A DNA stretch of 64,000 nucleotides from JAVJSU01 sp040219275 (GTDB lineage: Bacteria > Chloroflexota > Anaerolineae > Aggregatilineales > Phototrophicaceae), in the NCBI GenBank assembly GCA_040219275.1, contig JAVJSU010000085.1:124001-188000 (forward strand). Reading direction: 5' to 3'. The position numbers and the translations under genes are program-made. Below the pieces are notes generated by a model. It worked only from the letters and a program-made list of their open reading frames with translations, did not search any database and was not told the DNA's origin. Within the stretch, counting starts at the first letter, position 1. Every line of letters starts with the position of its first letter. This document shows positions 9,138 to 16,887 of this stretch, one piece after another.

Positions 9138-10720
9138 CCGACGCGATCCGCGATGACGACGAGGCGATCATAATAGACATTCGAGACCGCATCAAAGGAC
9201 GGCACATCGCAGGTGATGAGCGTCAGGCGGCTGTGCGTGGTGGGATACAACACGGTTAAGTCGGTGTAATAAACCGTGCGAATTTCCACCACCACATATT
9301 GACGATCTGCCCCGTCTTCACGCACGACGATCACATCGCCCACGCTAACATCATAGAGATTGCGGAAAATCCCCGCGTTGCCATTCGGATATTGCGAATG
9401 CCCGCCGAGCACAGTATTGCCGTTTTCGTTGAGCCACGCCGTCCCCTGCAAATAACCGACGTTGGATTCCCACGGGTCGATTGCCCAGCTTGTGCCATCC
9501 AGAGGAAAACTGGTGATGGCTGAGGTGATTCCGGCGACGGGAATCGAAATATACGTGCCATTATCCGGTAATGGCGATTGATTGGTCTGAGTTTGTGTCG
9601 TTGATGTTTCCGGCGGATCGTCTTGCGGTGGGGCGTTATTGACCTGTACAGCGTCTTCTCGCGGCGCATCGTTGACCTGTGCGACCTGTCGTGGAGGCGG
9701 ATTTTGCACGACGACAGGCGCGGGCGGTTCGGCGACATTCCAGAGCGTCAACATGCCCTCTGTGCCGACGATTGCTACTGTTGAGCCATAAATCGCCATC
9801 GACGTGAGCGGTAAATTATTGCGCGTGACGAATTCGATCTGCTCGCCTGCGTCCACATCCCACAGGCGTACCGTGCCATCCAAGCCTACAGACACTAAGC
9901 GACCATCTTCAGTAAAATCTACCCTCGTAACCGGCGCGATATGCCCGTGCAACACGGGTGGTTCGTCATCACTAGCCAGCGACCAAACGCGAATTTGCCC
10001 ATCCATCCCGCCGGAAATGAGCGTTTCGCCGTCGTCGCTAAAGGTCAGGCTCATCACCGGTCCGATGTGTCCGGTGAGTTGGCGCAAAGACGGATCATCG
10101 CCCATGCCCCACAGCCAGATCGACCCATCTTCGCTGGCGCTTGCGAGTACGGTTGAGTCTGGCGAAAATGCCAGCGCCCACACCGGCTGATCGACATTAT
10201 CGACAATCAGAAGCGTTTCGCCCGTCAGCGGATCGCCCAGCCAGATGGAGGTATCGCGTCCGCCCGCCGCCAATAAACGCCCGTCCGCGCTGAACGTTAC
10301 GCTCATCACGGCATCGGTAAAATCATCAATTGTATACAGCAATGCACCGCTGGAAACATCCCACACGCGTAAGGTCAGGTCTGCGCTGGTGGAGGCGAGT
10401 AGCGTACCGTCAGGGCTAAAGGCGAGGTCGGTGATGCGGGCTTCGTGGGCTTCGAGTAAGAGGGTCGCGGCAGGCAGGGAGTCATTTTCCGCCATATCCC
10501 AGACGCGAATCAAATTATCGCGCCCGCCGGATGCCCCAAGCCGACCATCCGGGCTGATGGCGACGGCATCCAGGGGCTTATCGTCGACCTGCACCCCGCC
10601 GATTTCACTCAGCAGGGTATCGGTCTCCTGCGCGTGGCTATGTCGCACATCCGGCACGATGACCAGTAGCGCCAACAAACACACCCACACCCAAAACTTT
10701 TGCACTCGAAATAGTTTCAT
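9134..10720 (-). CDS. Secreted WD40 beta-propeller fused to a sortase domain
   Basis: A signal peptide (KFWVWVCLLALLVIVPDV, ending HAQ) leads into about six to seven WD40 repeats (roughly residues 45-335). These are recognisable by repeated AFSPDG, TLASAS and IRVWD motifs. A Pro/Gln/Asn/Thr-rich linker (about 335-390) follows, then a complete sortase domain to residue 528. The sortase catalytic set is visible: His441 in LGGHSQ, Cys504 in TLITCD and Arg519 in YYDRLVV. Sortases are transpeptidases that cleave a sorting signal and join the protein to an acceptor, and the domain resembles class D/E enzymes. The WD40 part presumably binds the substrate or places the enzyme. There is no separate membrane anchor beyond the N-terminal segment. 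It lies 8 bases behind the DUF429 gene. Confidence 0.9.
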   Translation of the reverse strand: MKLFRVQKFWVWVCLLALLVIVPDVRHSHAQETDTLLSEIGGVQVDDKPLDAVAISPDGRLGASGGRDNLIRVWDMAENDSLPAATLLLEAHEARITDLAFSPDGTLLASTSADLTLRVWDVSSGALLYTIDDFTDAVMSVTFSADGRLLAAGGRDTSIWLGDPLTGETLLIVDNVDQPVWALAFSPDSTVLASASEDGSIWLWGMGDDPSLRQLTGHIGPVMSLTFSDDGETLISGGMDGQIRVWSLASDDEPPVLHGHIAPVTRVDFTEDGRLVSVGLDGTVRLWDVDAGEQIEFVTRNNLPLTSMAIYGSTVAIVGTEGMLTLWNVAEPPAPVVVQNPPPRQVAQVNDAPREDAVQVNNAPPQDDPPETSTTQTQTNQSPLPDNGTYISIPVAGITSAITSFPLDGTSWAIDPWESNVGYLQGTAWLNENGNTVLGGHSQYPNGNAGIFRNLYDVSVGDVIVVREDGADRQYVVVEIRTVYYTDLTVLYPTTHSRLTLITCDVPSFDAVSNVYYDRLVVIADRVG

Positions 10721-10727
10721 AGAGTGA

Positions 10728-10733
10728 ATTATA
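10728..10733 (-). promoter_or_regulatory. Candidate -10 element for a leaderless transcript
   Basis: On the minus strand TATAAT spans the stop codon of the DUF429 gene and ends exactly 7 bases before the ATG of the WD40-sortase gene. No ribosome-binding site precedes that ATG. A start of transcription at or next to the ATG would give a leaderless message. No convincing -35 was found. Confidence 0.35.
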
Positions 10734-11466
10734 GACCAGAATCCACTTTTGTTCCGAATTTTTGGGGATGATGTGCATAAAGAATCTGCATGGGTAAGCC
10801 GTATTCGTCGCGGTCAGGGTTTGGTGGGAAGGACTTCAAATCACCGATGCGGGCAGTCACGGCGATCACCAGCGCATCGACAATATCATCACGGGCGACA
10901 TCCGCACGGCGGTAATCCTGCATTGCGGAGTCGATCATCGCTTTAGCATCCGGCACGATGTCCTGTAAAATCCGCACGCGCTCTGCATATCCGGCGGTCG
11001 TCTTTTTCGACTCGACCATCGGTGCGCCAGCCAATCCCCAGAAAAGCACTTCGGGGTGAACCTCCGCCATTTTTAGGCGGGCGTGGGCGTTACTGCGTAA
11101 AAGCTCATCCAATTCGCGGATTTTCGGGATGATGTTCCACGTTTGTTTGGAAAGTTTTAAGCCGGTGATCTGCTGATTGATCGTGCTGGCTTGCTCGTAA
11201 GTCTCGGCATAGAGGGCGGCGCGGGTTGGCACAGAGAAGATGCTACTGCGGCGCGCACCGAGCACCCGTCGCGCCTCGGTTTCACAGCGCCTCCGTCCGG
11301 TTTCCGCCAGACCGATGGGCATATCAATCAGGATGATCTGTGCATCGGCATGACGTTCCCACAGCGATTGAATATCGGCGAACACCGCATAATTGAGCGT
11401 TCCGTGCTCATCAATTGCAACGGCGAACCACCCATAACGGCACCCATCCACGCCCACAAAACGCAT
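10729..11466 (-). CDS. DUF429 family protein
   Basis: The N-terminal strand MRFVGVDGCRYGWFAVAID, the IILIDMPIGL strand, the ARRVLGARRSSIF segment and the late acidic DDIVDALVIAV helix are the conserved blocks of the DUF429 family, which has an RNase H-like fold with Asp at strand ends. The biochemical role of the family is not established. GGAG precedes the ATG at 11466; GTG at 11469 and TTG at 11493 are in-frame alternatives. It heads a likely two-gene unit with the WD40-sortase gene 8 bases downstream and is insulated upstream by a terminator at 11495-11521. Confidence 0.8.
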   Translation of the reverse strand: MRFVGVDGCRYGWFAVAIDEHGTLNYAVFADIQSLWERHADAQIILIDMPIGLAETGRRRCETEARRVLGARRSSIFSVPTRAALYAETYEQASTINQQITGLKLSKQTWNIIPKIRELDELLRSNAHARLKMAEVHPEVLFWGLAGAPMVESKKTTAGYAERVRILQDIVPDAKAMIDSAMQDYRRADVARDDIVDALVIAVTARIGDLKSFPPNPDRDEYGLPMQILYAHHPQKFGTKVDSGL

Positions 11467-11494
11467 CACGTCATCATTCTCCACAGTTACCAAT

Positions 11495-11521
11495 AAAAAA
11501 CGCCGGACATATGCCGACGTT
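11495..11521 (-). terminator. Rho-independent terminator
   Basis: Read on the minus strand, AACGTCGG and CCGGCGTT form a stem (one wobble pair) around CATATGT, followed directly by a run of six T. It lies just after the small protein gene ending at 11551 and before the DUF429 gene. Confidence 0.75.
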
Positions 11522-11550
11522 GTGATTATAGCGATGAGCTACGCCAAAAC

Positions 11551-11973
11551 TCAGGTTGCGGCGTGGATGATCTCGTTAATTTGGCTTTCAAGCTCAACCA
11601 ATGCCTTCCCATGTGGGGAATCTGGCACCCATTCCGGCACGATAATGGTTTTGATGCCGTCCTGCGTGCCAATCTGCCATTCCGCAGATGACCTCTTGCT
11701 GGTATCGGGTTGTCTGCTCTCATTCAAATCAGTGGGCATTTGCGGTGCGCCACTTTCGATGACAAGCCGTTTCGCGTGTTGCACCTGTGAGCCGTCCAGT
11801 GATGTCAGCGGGTACCAATCCGGTGTGAGTGATTCTGTCGTGATGCTCCCGTCCGCCGCTTTCACATAGCGCGACGATTGATAGGACTCCACCTGACCAT
11901 CGGCATAGACGCGAAATCCATGCGCTGTACCTTGATGCCGCCGGATTAAATAACTCACGATTAACTCAGACAT
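11551..11973 (-). CDS. Small hypothetical protein paired with the metzincin/OmpA gene
   Basis: This is an unrecognised 140-residue soluble protein with no signal peptide, cysteine or membrane segment. The N-terminal half (SYLIRRHQG then FRVYADGQVESY) looks like beta-hairpins, the middle is hydrophilic, and the C-terminus is helical (KALVELESQINEI). GGAGA precedes its ATG. It starts 16 bases after the metalloprotease-like gene ends and is closed by a terminator, so the two form an operon. The position and the short beta-rich N-terminus recall small protease-inhibitor partners such as emfourins, but this is only a suggestion from context. Confidence 0.7.
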   Translation of the reverse strand: MSELIVSYLIRRHQGTAHGFRVYADGQVESYQSSRYVKAADGSITTESLTPDWYPLTSLDGSQVQHAKRLVIESGAPQMPTDLNESRQPDTSKRSSAEWQIGTQDGIKTIIVPEWVPDSPHGKALVELESQINEIIHAAT

Positions 11974-11989
11974 GCGATTTCTCCATCTG

Positions 11990-13666
11990 TTAAGTAATCA
12001 CGCCACCGGGAACGGCTGTGCCGGGGACGACAGTGGGCGCGTCTCCCGGACCGCCGTATTCCCAATCCTTCGTCGTCACTTTTTCCAGCGCGAAGTGGAA
12101 CACTGAATAATGTTGCGGCGCGACTGTGTTACCCAGTGACATGATGTTGTCGTTATTTTCGGATACCGCGCCATCAATACCGATGTCCTGACCGCTGTTG
12201 TTATCAAGGTCGTTATGGCTCACCGCCGTACCGACTGGATTACCTGTTCCGCTAATCAAGCCTTCTTTGCTTCGATCAGCAGGATTTTCTGGCAGGGTAG
12301 AATATTCGTCATCTAAGCCAAGCATATGCCCGAACTCATGCGCGCCGACATTCTGCGCCTCTCCATCGCCGACGGTCAAATCCACCCGCCGAAATTCTGC
12401 TTCACTGCCGGAACCGGTCTCCCCTTCACCGCTATCGGTTGTGCGTTGGGCATTGGTCGCGCTGATGCCACCACTGACGAGGAAATTCTCCACCGCCGCC
12501 GCCCGTTGCTCGGAAAGCGTCTGATTATGTGCCGCCGCACCGGTTGAACTGGCACGCCCGATAATTTGAATCGGTTGACCGTCATTGCCCGCGGCAGATT
12601 TATAGGTGTTGATATATTGTTGAAGGAAGGTTCGCCCATCGGTACCTGCGCCGCCCGGTTGTGAGCTTGCCTTATCCAGCGAGGCGGAGTTATTGGCGAA
12701 AAATAATTTCTGCTTGAGCAAATTATCTGGACGTGGACCTACCGAGGAGCTAGACATAATCAATTCTTGATCGTTGGGGTCGGTCGCCGAACCGCGCTGT
12801 ACATACGCGCCAATATCCAGCGGAGGTGGCGGTGTTTTGACGATCTTGGCGTTACAATGGTCGAGCTTCCCCGTCCCTGAATGCACATTGACGACCACGC
12901 GTACATTGGATTTTAGCTCGCCCCACTCCTTATTGACGAAGAAATGTTGCCCGCTCCACGCTTGCTCCACACTGCTACGATACCCGCTCATCCATGTGTT
13001 TTCTTCCCCCGCCCAGCGCCATTGACTATCCACTATGGATTGCTTATCGGCGGTGGACAGCGCTGTGTTGCCATCAAGATTAATGGCATGTGCCGCTAAT
13101 TCATTAAAACTGTCTAATTCATCTGGATCAGACAGGTCTAAACCCGTGCCATCGGGGTCAACTTTGCCTGTAGATGAATCAATCTGTAACCCGTTAACGA
13201 ACGTCACACCGACATTTACGGTGACGATCAGCGCACGGCTCGCCGGATCAAACTTGGCGTTGAAGCCGCCTAGCCCACCGCCCGAACTTGGGACGAGGTC
13301 TTCACCTTTATCGCTCGGCAACATCCCGCGCGCCAGAAAGTCGTGCATCTCAGCCGGAATCGCTTCCTCGCCAATTGGCACGCCGCCTTCTTGCTCGCCG
13401 ATTGCGCCATCGGCAACGGCTTCATCGGGGAAAACCCGTTGTAAGGTTTGTTGATTACCCAGTATGGGCGCGAGTTGTTGGACTGCGCGGCGTTGCAATG
13501 CGCCTGCACCTGTGGCGTGTTGTCCGAGGAATTGGAGTGCCTGTGCATTACCCAGCGATTCTAACGAAGTACCGTCCGGCGTGGTTTGCTGATCCGGTAC
13601 ACCATGTACATGAGTTTGCCTTTGAGTCTGTGGCTTCTCATGCGTCTGACTGCTTTCGCCTGACAT
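11990..13666 (-). CDS. OmpA-like / metzincin protein resembling contractile-injection cargo
   Basis: The protein has 558 residues and no signal peptide. It opens with a hydrophilic Gln/His-rich tail, then a segment with LQRRAVQQLAPILGNQQTLQRV (about 57-79 in parts). The LGN..LQR pattern is common near the N-terminus of proteins from extracellular contractile injection loci. A middle domain of unknown type follows. An OmpA-like domain lies at about 320-435 (IQIIGRAS, then NQTLSEQRAAAVENFL). Immediately after it is a zinc-protease motif HEFGHMLGLDDE, with the HExxHxxGxxD pattern of metzincins. The N-terminal resemblance and missing signal peptide suggest a loaded effector or structural part, but no sheath, tube or baseplate gene is in this window. 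GAGGT precedes the ATG. Confidence 0.75.
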   Translation of the reverse strand: MSGESSQTHEKPQTQRQTHVHGVPDQQTTPDGTSLESLGNAQALQFLGQHATGAGALQRRAVQQLAPILGNQQTLQRVFPDEAVADGAIGEQEGGVPIGEEAIPAEMHDFLARGMLPSDKGEDLVPSSGGGLGGFNAKFDPASRALIVTVNVGVTFVNGLQIDSSTGKVDPDGTGLDLSDPDELDSFNELAAHAINLDGNTALSTADKQSIVDSQWRWAGEENTWMSGYRSSVEQAWSGQHFFVNKEWGELKSNVRVVVNVHSGTGKLDHCNAKIVKTPPPPLDIGAYVQRGSATDPNDQELIMSSSSVGPRPDNLLKQKLFFANNSASLDKASSQPGGAGTDGRTFLQQYINTYKSAAGNDGQPIQIIGRASSTGAAAHNQTLSEQRAAAVENFLVSGGISATNAQRTTDSGEGETGSGSEAEFRRVDLTVGDGEAQNVGAHEFGHMLGLDDEYSTLPENPADRSKEGLISGTGNPVGTAVSHNDLDNNSGQDIGIDGAVSENNDNIMSLGNTVAPQHYSVFHFALEKVTTKDWEYGGPGDAPTVVPGTAVPGGVIT

Positions 13667-13783
13667 GGCTTCAACCTCTATGTGGGATGCAGATGTTATG
13701 ATTATATGTCAATTTTGCAACCCGTGCTGAACGGATGCTAAAAGCGACGTGCAATTATGCTAGAGCGCGTTATGATTAGTTAG

Positions 13784-13811
13784 GAGTTTGAAGTCTGAAG
13801 TTTGAAGTTCG
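13784..13811. repeat. Degenerate tandem repeat (GAAGTTT-like)
   Basis: Four imperfect copies of a seven-base unit (GTTTGAA, GTCTGAA, GTTTGAA, GTTCG) lie in the gap between two divergent genes. The style matches the other short tandem motifs of the window, though the unit differs. Confidence 0.5.
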
Positions 13812-13896
13812 CAAAACGCTTTCAGAATGAATCTTATTGTAGCACGCGTGAAGATGTTAAGAATTTTTCTCTGCGCCGTTTGTCAAAGGTCACTTA

Positions 13897-15609
13897 ATGA
13901 ATCTACAACAATACGTCAAGAAAAGTTTCCTCGCTGATTTTGTCGCGGGGATTACCGGCGCAGTGGCGGGCGCACCGCAGGCGATGGGATTCGCCATTAT
14001 CGCCGGAGTCAGCCCGATTTACGGCTTATACGCCGCGTTTATCAGCACGATTGTTGGCGCATTGACGACAAGCTCGGTCTTTATGACCATCGGACCGACG
14101 AACGCGCTGGTGCTGGTGGTTTTCAGCACGCTCGGTCAATTTGATGATGGCGACCCGATTCAACGCATGATTACGCTCACGTTATTGGTCGGCGGGTTTC
14201 AGTTGTTGTTTGGTGTGTTGCGCCTCGGCAGTTTAACGCGCTTCGTCTCCAATGCCGTCATGACCGGCTTCATCACCGGCGCGGGGTTGCTCATCATCAT
14301 CGGGCAGGTCGATCATCTGACGGGTTTTGAGGAGGGTGCGAGCGGTAATGCCATCCAACGCTTCTTGGATTGGCTGGTTCATCTTCCGCAGAGCGACCCG
14401 GAAAGCACCGTGATTGGCGTGATCGCCGTCGTCATGATTTACAGTTTGCATCATACCAGGCGTTTTCGCAGTATCGCCACGTTAATCGCCATTATCGTCA
14501 CCACAGTCATGGTCAAAGCACTCGGTTGGGATCATGTTGCGCTGGTCAAGGATATTTCAGAAATTCCAGCAGGTTTCCCGCCCTTTTCTCTGCCCGATTT
14601 GAGTTATGCACCGTCCCTGCTGACGGCGGCATTTGCGATGTCGTTACTCGCATCGGTGCAGGGCGCGGGACTCAGCGAGAATATCTCCCAGCCGGATGGC
14701 TCCACGCCGGATATTAACCGCGACTTTATCGGGTCGGGTTTGGGCAACATCATCGGATCGTTCTTTCAGAGTTTGCCCGCAGGCGGATCGCTCTCGCGTA
14801 CTGCCGTCAATATTTCCGCCGGAGCACGCACCCGCTTCGCCAATTTATTCGCCGGAATTATGGTCGGCGGGGTATTGCTGGTGTTCGGTTCCGCGATTGA
14901 GCAAGTGACACTGGCGGCGCTGGCAGGGCATCTGGTGGTGGCGGCGTTCAGCCTCATCCGTGTGGATCAATTGAAGGCGTTATGGCGCATCAGCTTTATG
15001 TCCCGCGTGTCGATGCTGGTCACATTGATTGCCACGCTGTTATTGCCGTTGGAATACAGCATCTATCTGGGCGTGATCGTCTCATCCGCCATCTATGTGT
15101 ATACCTCCGCCTCCAAGATCAAAATGGTGCGCTTCGTACCAACGGACAATAACCGCTTCCGTGAAGTCCCCGTGCCGGAATATTTACCGGATAACGAAGT
15201 CGTCGTGCTGTCAGTTTCAGGGCATTTATTTTTCGCGGCGATGCGTCAACTTGATCTGCTCATGCCCCACATCAAGCCAGAAACGCGCCATCCGGTCATC
15301 ATTTTGCGCCTGCGGGATAACACCTATCTCGGCAATACCGGCGTGCGTTTTCTGCAAAAGCTCCACGCCACGCTCAAAGCCCATGACGGTCTGCTCATCA
15401 TTTTGGGGTTGAATGACGAGATCATGGGGCAACTTAAACGGGCGAATATGATCCCCTTTTTGGGCGAGGAGAATCTGTTTTTCGCCAACGAGGTTATTTT
15501 CGCCGCGCTGGATAATGCGCTGGCACATGCAGAAAAATGGCTGGCGGCAAAACAGGCTGAAGACACACCACCTGAAGTCACCTCCGAAGGCACGGGTGGG
15601 TTGCACTGA
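13897..15609 (+). CDS. SulP family anion transporter with STAS domain
   Basis: The 570-residue protein has the SulP signature near its start (AGVSPIYGLYAAF, after AGAPQAMGFAIIAG), about ten to twelve hydrophobic segments over residues 12-400, and a cytosolic STAS domain at about 424-545 (VVVLSVSGHLFFAA, VIILRLRD, GLLIILGLN). SulP proteins carry sulfate, bicarbonate or other anions with H+ or Na+; the substrate here cannot be read from sequence. In the STAS domain the usual phosphorylatable Ser after the RLRD strand is not obvious. AAAGGT lies 8 bases before the ATG. It is a single-gene unit. Confidence 0.9.
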   Translation: MNLQQYVKKSFLADFVAGITGAVAGAPQAMGFAIIAGVSPIYGLYAAFISTIVGALTTSSVFMTIGPTNALVLVVFSTLGQFDDGDPIQRMITLTLLVGGFQLLFGVLRLGSLTRFVSNAVMTGFITGAGLLIIIGQVDHLTGFEEGASGNAIQRFLDWLVHLPQSDPESTVIGVIAVVMIYSLHHTRRFRSIATLIAIIVTTVMVKALGWDHVALVKDISEIPAGFPPFSLPDLSYAPSLLTAAFAMSLLASVQGAGLSENISQPDGSTPDINRDFIGSGLGNIIGSFFQSLPAGGSLSRTAVNISAGARTRFANLFAGIMVGGVLLVFGSAIEQVTLAALAGHLVVAAFSLIRVDQLKALWRISFMSRVSMLVTLIATLLLPLEYSIYLGVIVSSAIYVYTSASKIKMVRFVPTDNNRFREVPVPEYLPDNEVVVLSVSGHLFFAAMRQLDLLMPHIKPETRHPVIILRLRDNTYLGNTGVRFLQKLHATLKAHDGLLIILGLNDEIMGQLKRANMIPFLGEENLFFANEVIFAALDNALAHAEKWLAAKQAEDTPPEVTSEGTGGLH

Positions 15610-15669
15610 TGGAAGGGCAGTTTTTGTCGAATGGCGAAGAGTCACTAGATTGCAGAGGGCATAGAAGGC

Positions 15670-16656
15670 TTATGTCCTCTGTAAGAATTGTTTTATTTTT
15701 CGAGATATATAGCCCGCCAAATAAGGTAATAATGTAAATGTCACGAGTATCAAAAACCATACACATATCACCAGAAATATACGGATATAACCGTGTATAA
15801 ACTGGGATAATGTAAAATTATGAATAATAGAAGTGGCACCGGCTAAAAATAAGGGAAACAGGAATAGACCCGCGAGTAGTATTTTGATCCAGCCATTACC
15901 ATTCGACAGTCCAAGTATGGAGCTAACTTTTGCAAAAAGCTCTTTTTGATTATTGCTAATCGGCTGGAAAATCTTTTGCACAGCGACAAGGGTGAACGCA
16001 TCAAACACTTCTCGCGCATGAGGAGCCACTTTACCTAAATCAATACTCAATGCGAATGGCGCGTTATAGATCAGAATCTCCAGTAAAAGACCGAAATTTT
16101 TGGGACGGACATCTTTTAACCTTGTAGGCAGTTTTGTTCGCTTCAAGTTTCCTATAATTACCGTAAAGTTGTAATTCACTCTCCAACGCCACTCAATCGT
16201 CACTTCAATAGAAACGATATCACCCCACTTTGCCATATTCTTTCCACCATCAAATGACAATCCAAGCGAATCAGCAATGACCCATTTTTTGAGTACGCTA
16301 GATAACTCCGTTTTGATGGTTTGCTCATCAGGTGGGATCGCTTTCTTGTAATCCGCAACAGGATCATGCTGATAGATTGCCACCCAATTTCCGATGCGAA
16401 TATGGTCGCCATCTTTGAGGATGTGTAATTCCACCATAGCATGACCATTAACCAGAATGTCTTTTTTGCACTTGTGCTGATAGAGGGTGAAGGTGGTGTT
16501 TCTGCGGCGAATCAATGCGCCATGTTGCAACGACACTTCATCTTCGTTGAGCCATGTCGTCCATCCCGGCGATAAAATGCGCGGCGGATACGTGCCATCC
16601 GGCGGTGGATTAAAGGTGAGGGTAATAGTTTCGAGCGGTTCTTTTTTTCTGAACAT
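15670..16656 (-). CDS. FHA-like domain membrane protein
   Basis: The 328-residue protein has an N-terminal region (about 35-105) with the order of FHA motifs: VSLQHGAL in place of SxxH, ILVNG in place of NG, and LKDGDHIRIG. The leading GR motif is weak. FHA domains read phosphothreonine, which fits the Ser/Thr kinase encoded at 5946, but the link is only inferred. A middle region with no recognised domain follows, then two long transmembrane helices near the C-terminus (about 255-280 and 288-315) and a basic tail. The FHA part would face the cytosol. It is somewhat more AT-rich than its neighbours. Confidence 0.65.
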   Translation of the reverse strand: MFRKKEPLETITLTFNPPPDGTYPPRILSPGWTTWLNEDEVSLQHGALIRRRNTTFTLYQHKCKKDILVNGHAMVELHILKDGDHIRIGNWVAIYQHDPVADYKKAIPPDEQTIKTELSSVLKKWVIADSLGLSFDGGKNMAKWGDIVSIEVTIEWRWRVNYNFTVIIGNLKRTKLPTRLKDVRPKNFGLLLEILIYNAPFALSIDLGKVAPHAREVFDAFTLVAVQKIFQPISNNQKELFAKVSSILGLSNGNGWIKILLAGLFLFPLFLAGATSIIHNFTLSQFIHGYIRIFLVICVWFLILVTFTLLPYLAGYISRKIKQFLQRT

Positions 16657-16761
16657 CGGATTTTCAATTTCTCAGTCGGATTACCATTACGACAACCCTT
16701 TTATTTTACAATCCGTTGTGTGCCTGAAAAGTAAATACCGGGTAAATTCACGCCAAAAATA

Positions 16762-16801
16762 AAAAGCGGCAGGCTGACTTTTCATCGAACCTACCGCTTT
16801 T
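16762..16801 (-). terminator. Terminator hairpin after the PPC gene
   Basis: AAAAGCGGCAGG and CCTACCGCTTTT form a 12-base stem with one mismatch around a 16-base loop. On the minus strand the stem ends in a T run, and on the plus strand it also ends in T, so it can work both ways. It lies downstream of the gene at 16888-18324. Confidence 0.7.
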
Positions 16802-16835
16802 GCATTGATGAAGTTGCAGGCGATTTACAACTTGA

Positions 16836-16860
16836 GGGCGACCTGACAGGTATCCCCTAC
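16836..16860. repeat. Dispersed palindromic repeat, copy 2
   Basis: GGGCGACCTGACAGGT is identical to copy 1 at 1287. The right arm then diverges (ATCCCCTAC in place of CGCCCCTAC). A further TCGCCC follows at 16867-16872 and could pair with the left arm. Here the element sits between genes, just after a stop codon. Confidence 0.7.
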
Positions 16861-16887
16861 AGCAAATCGCCCTAAATCGTATTTTCC

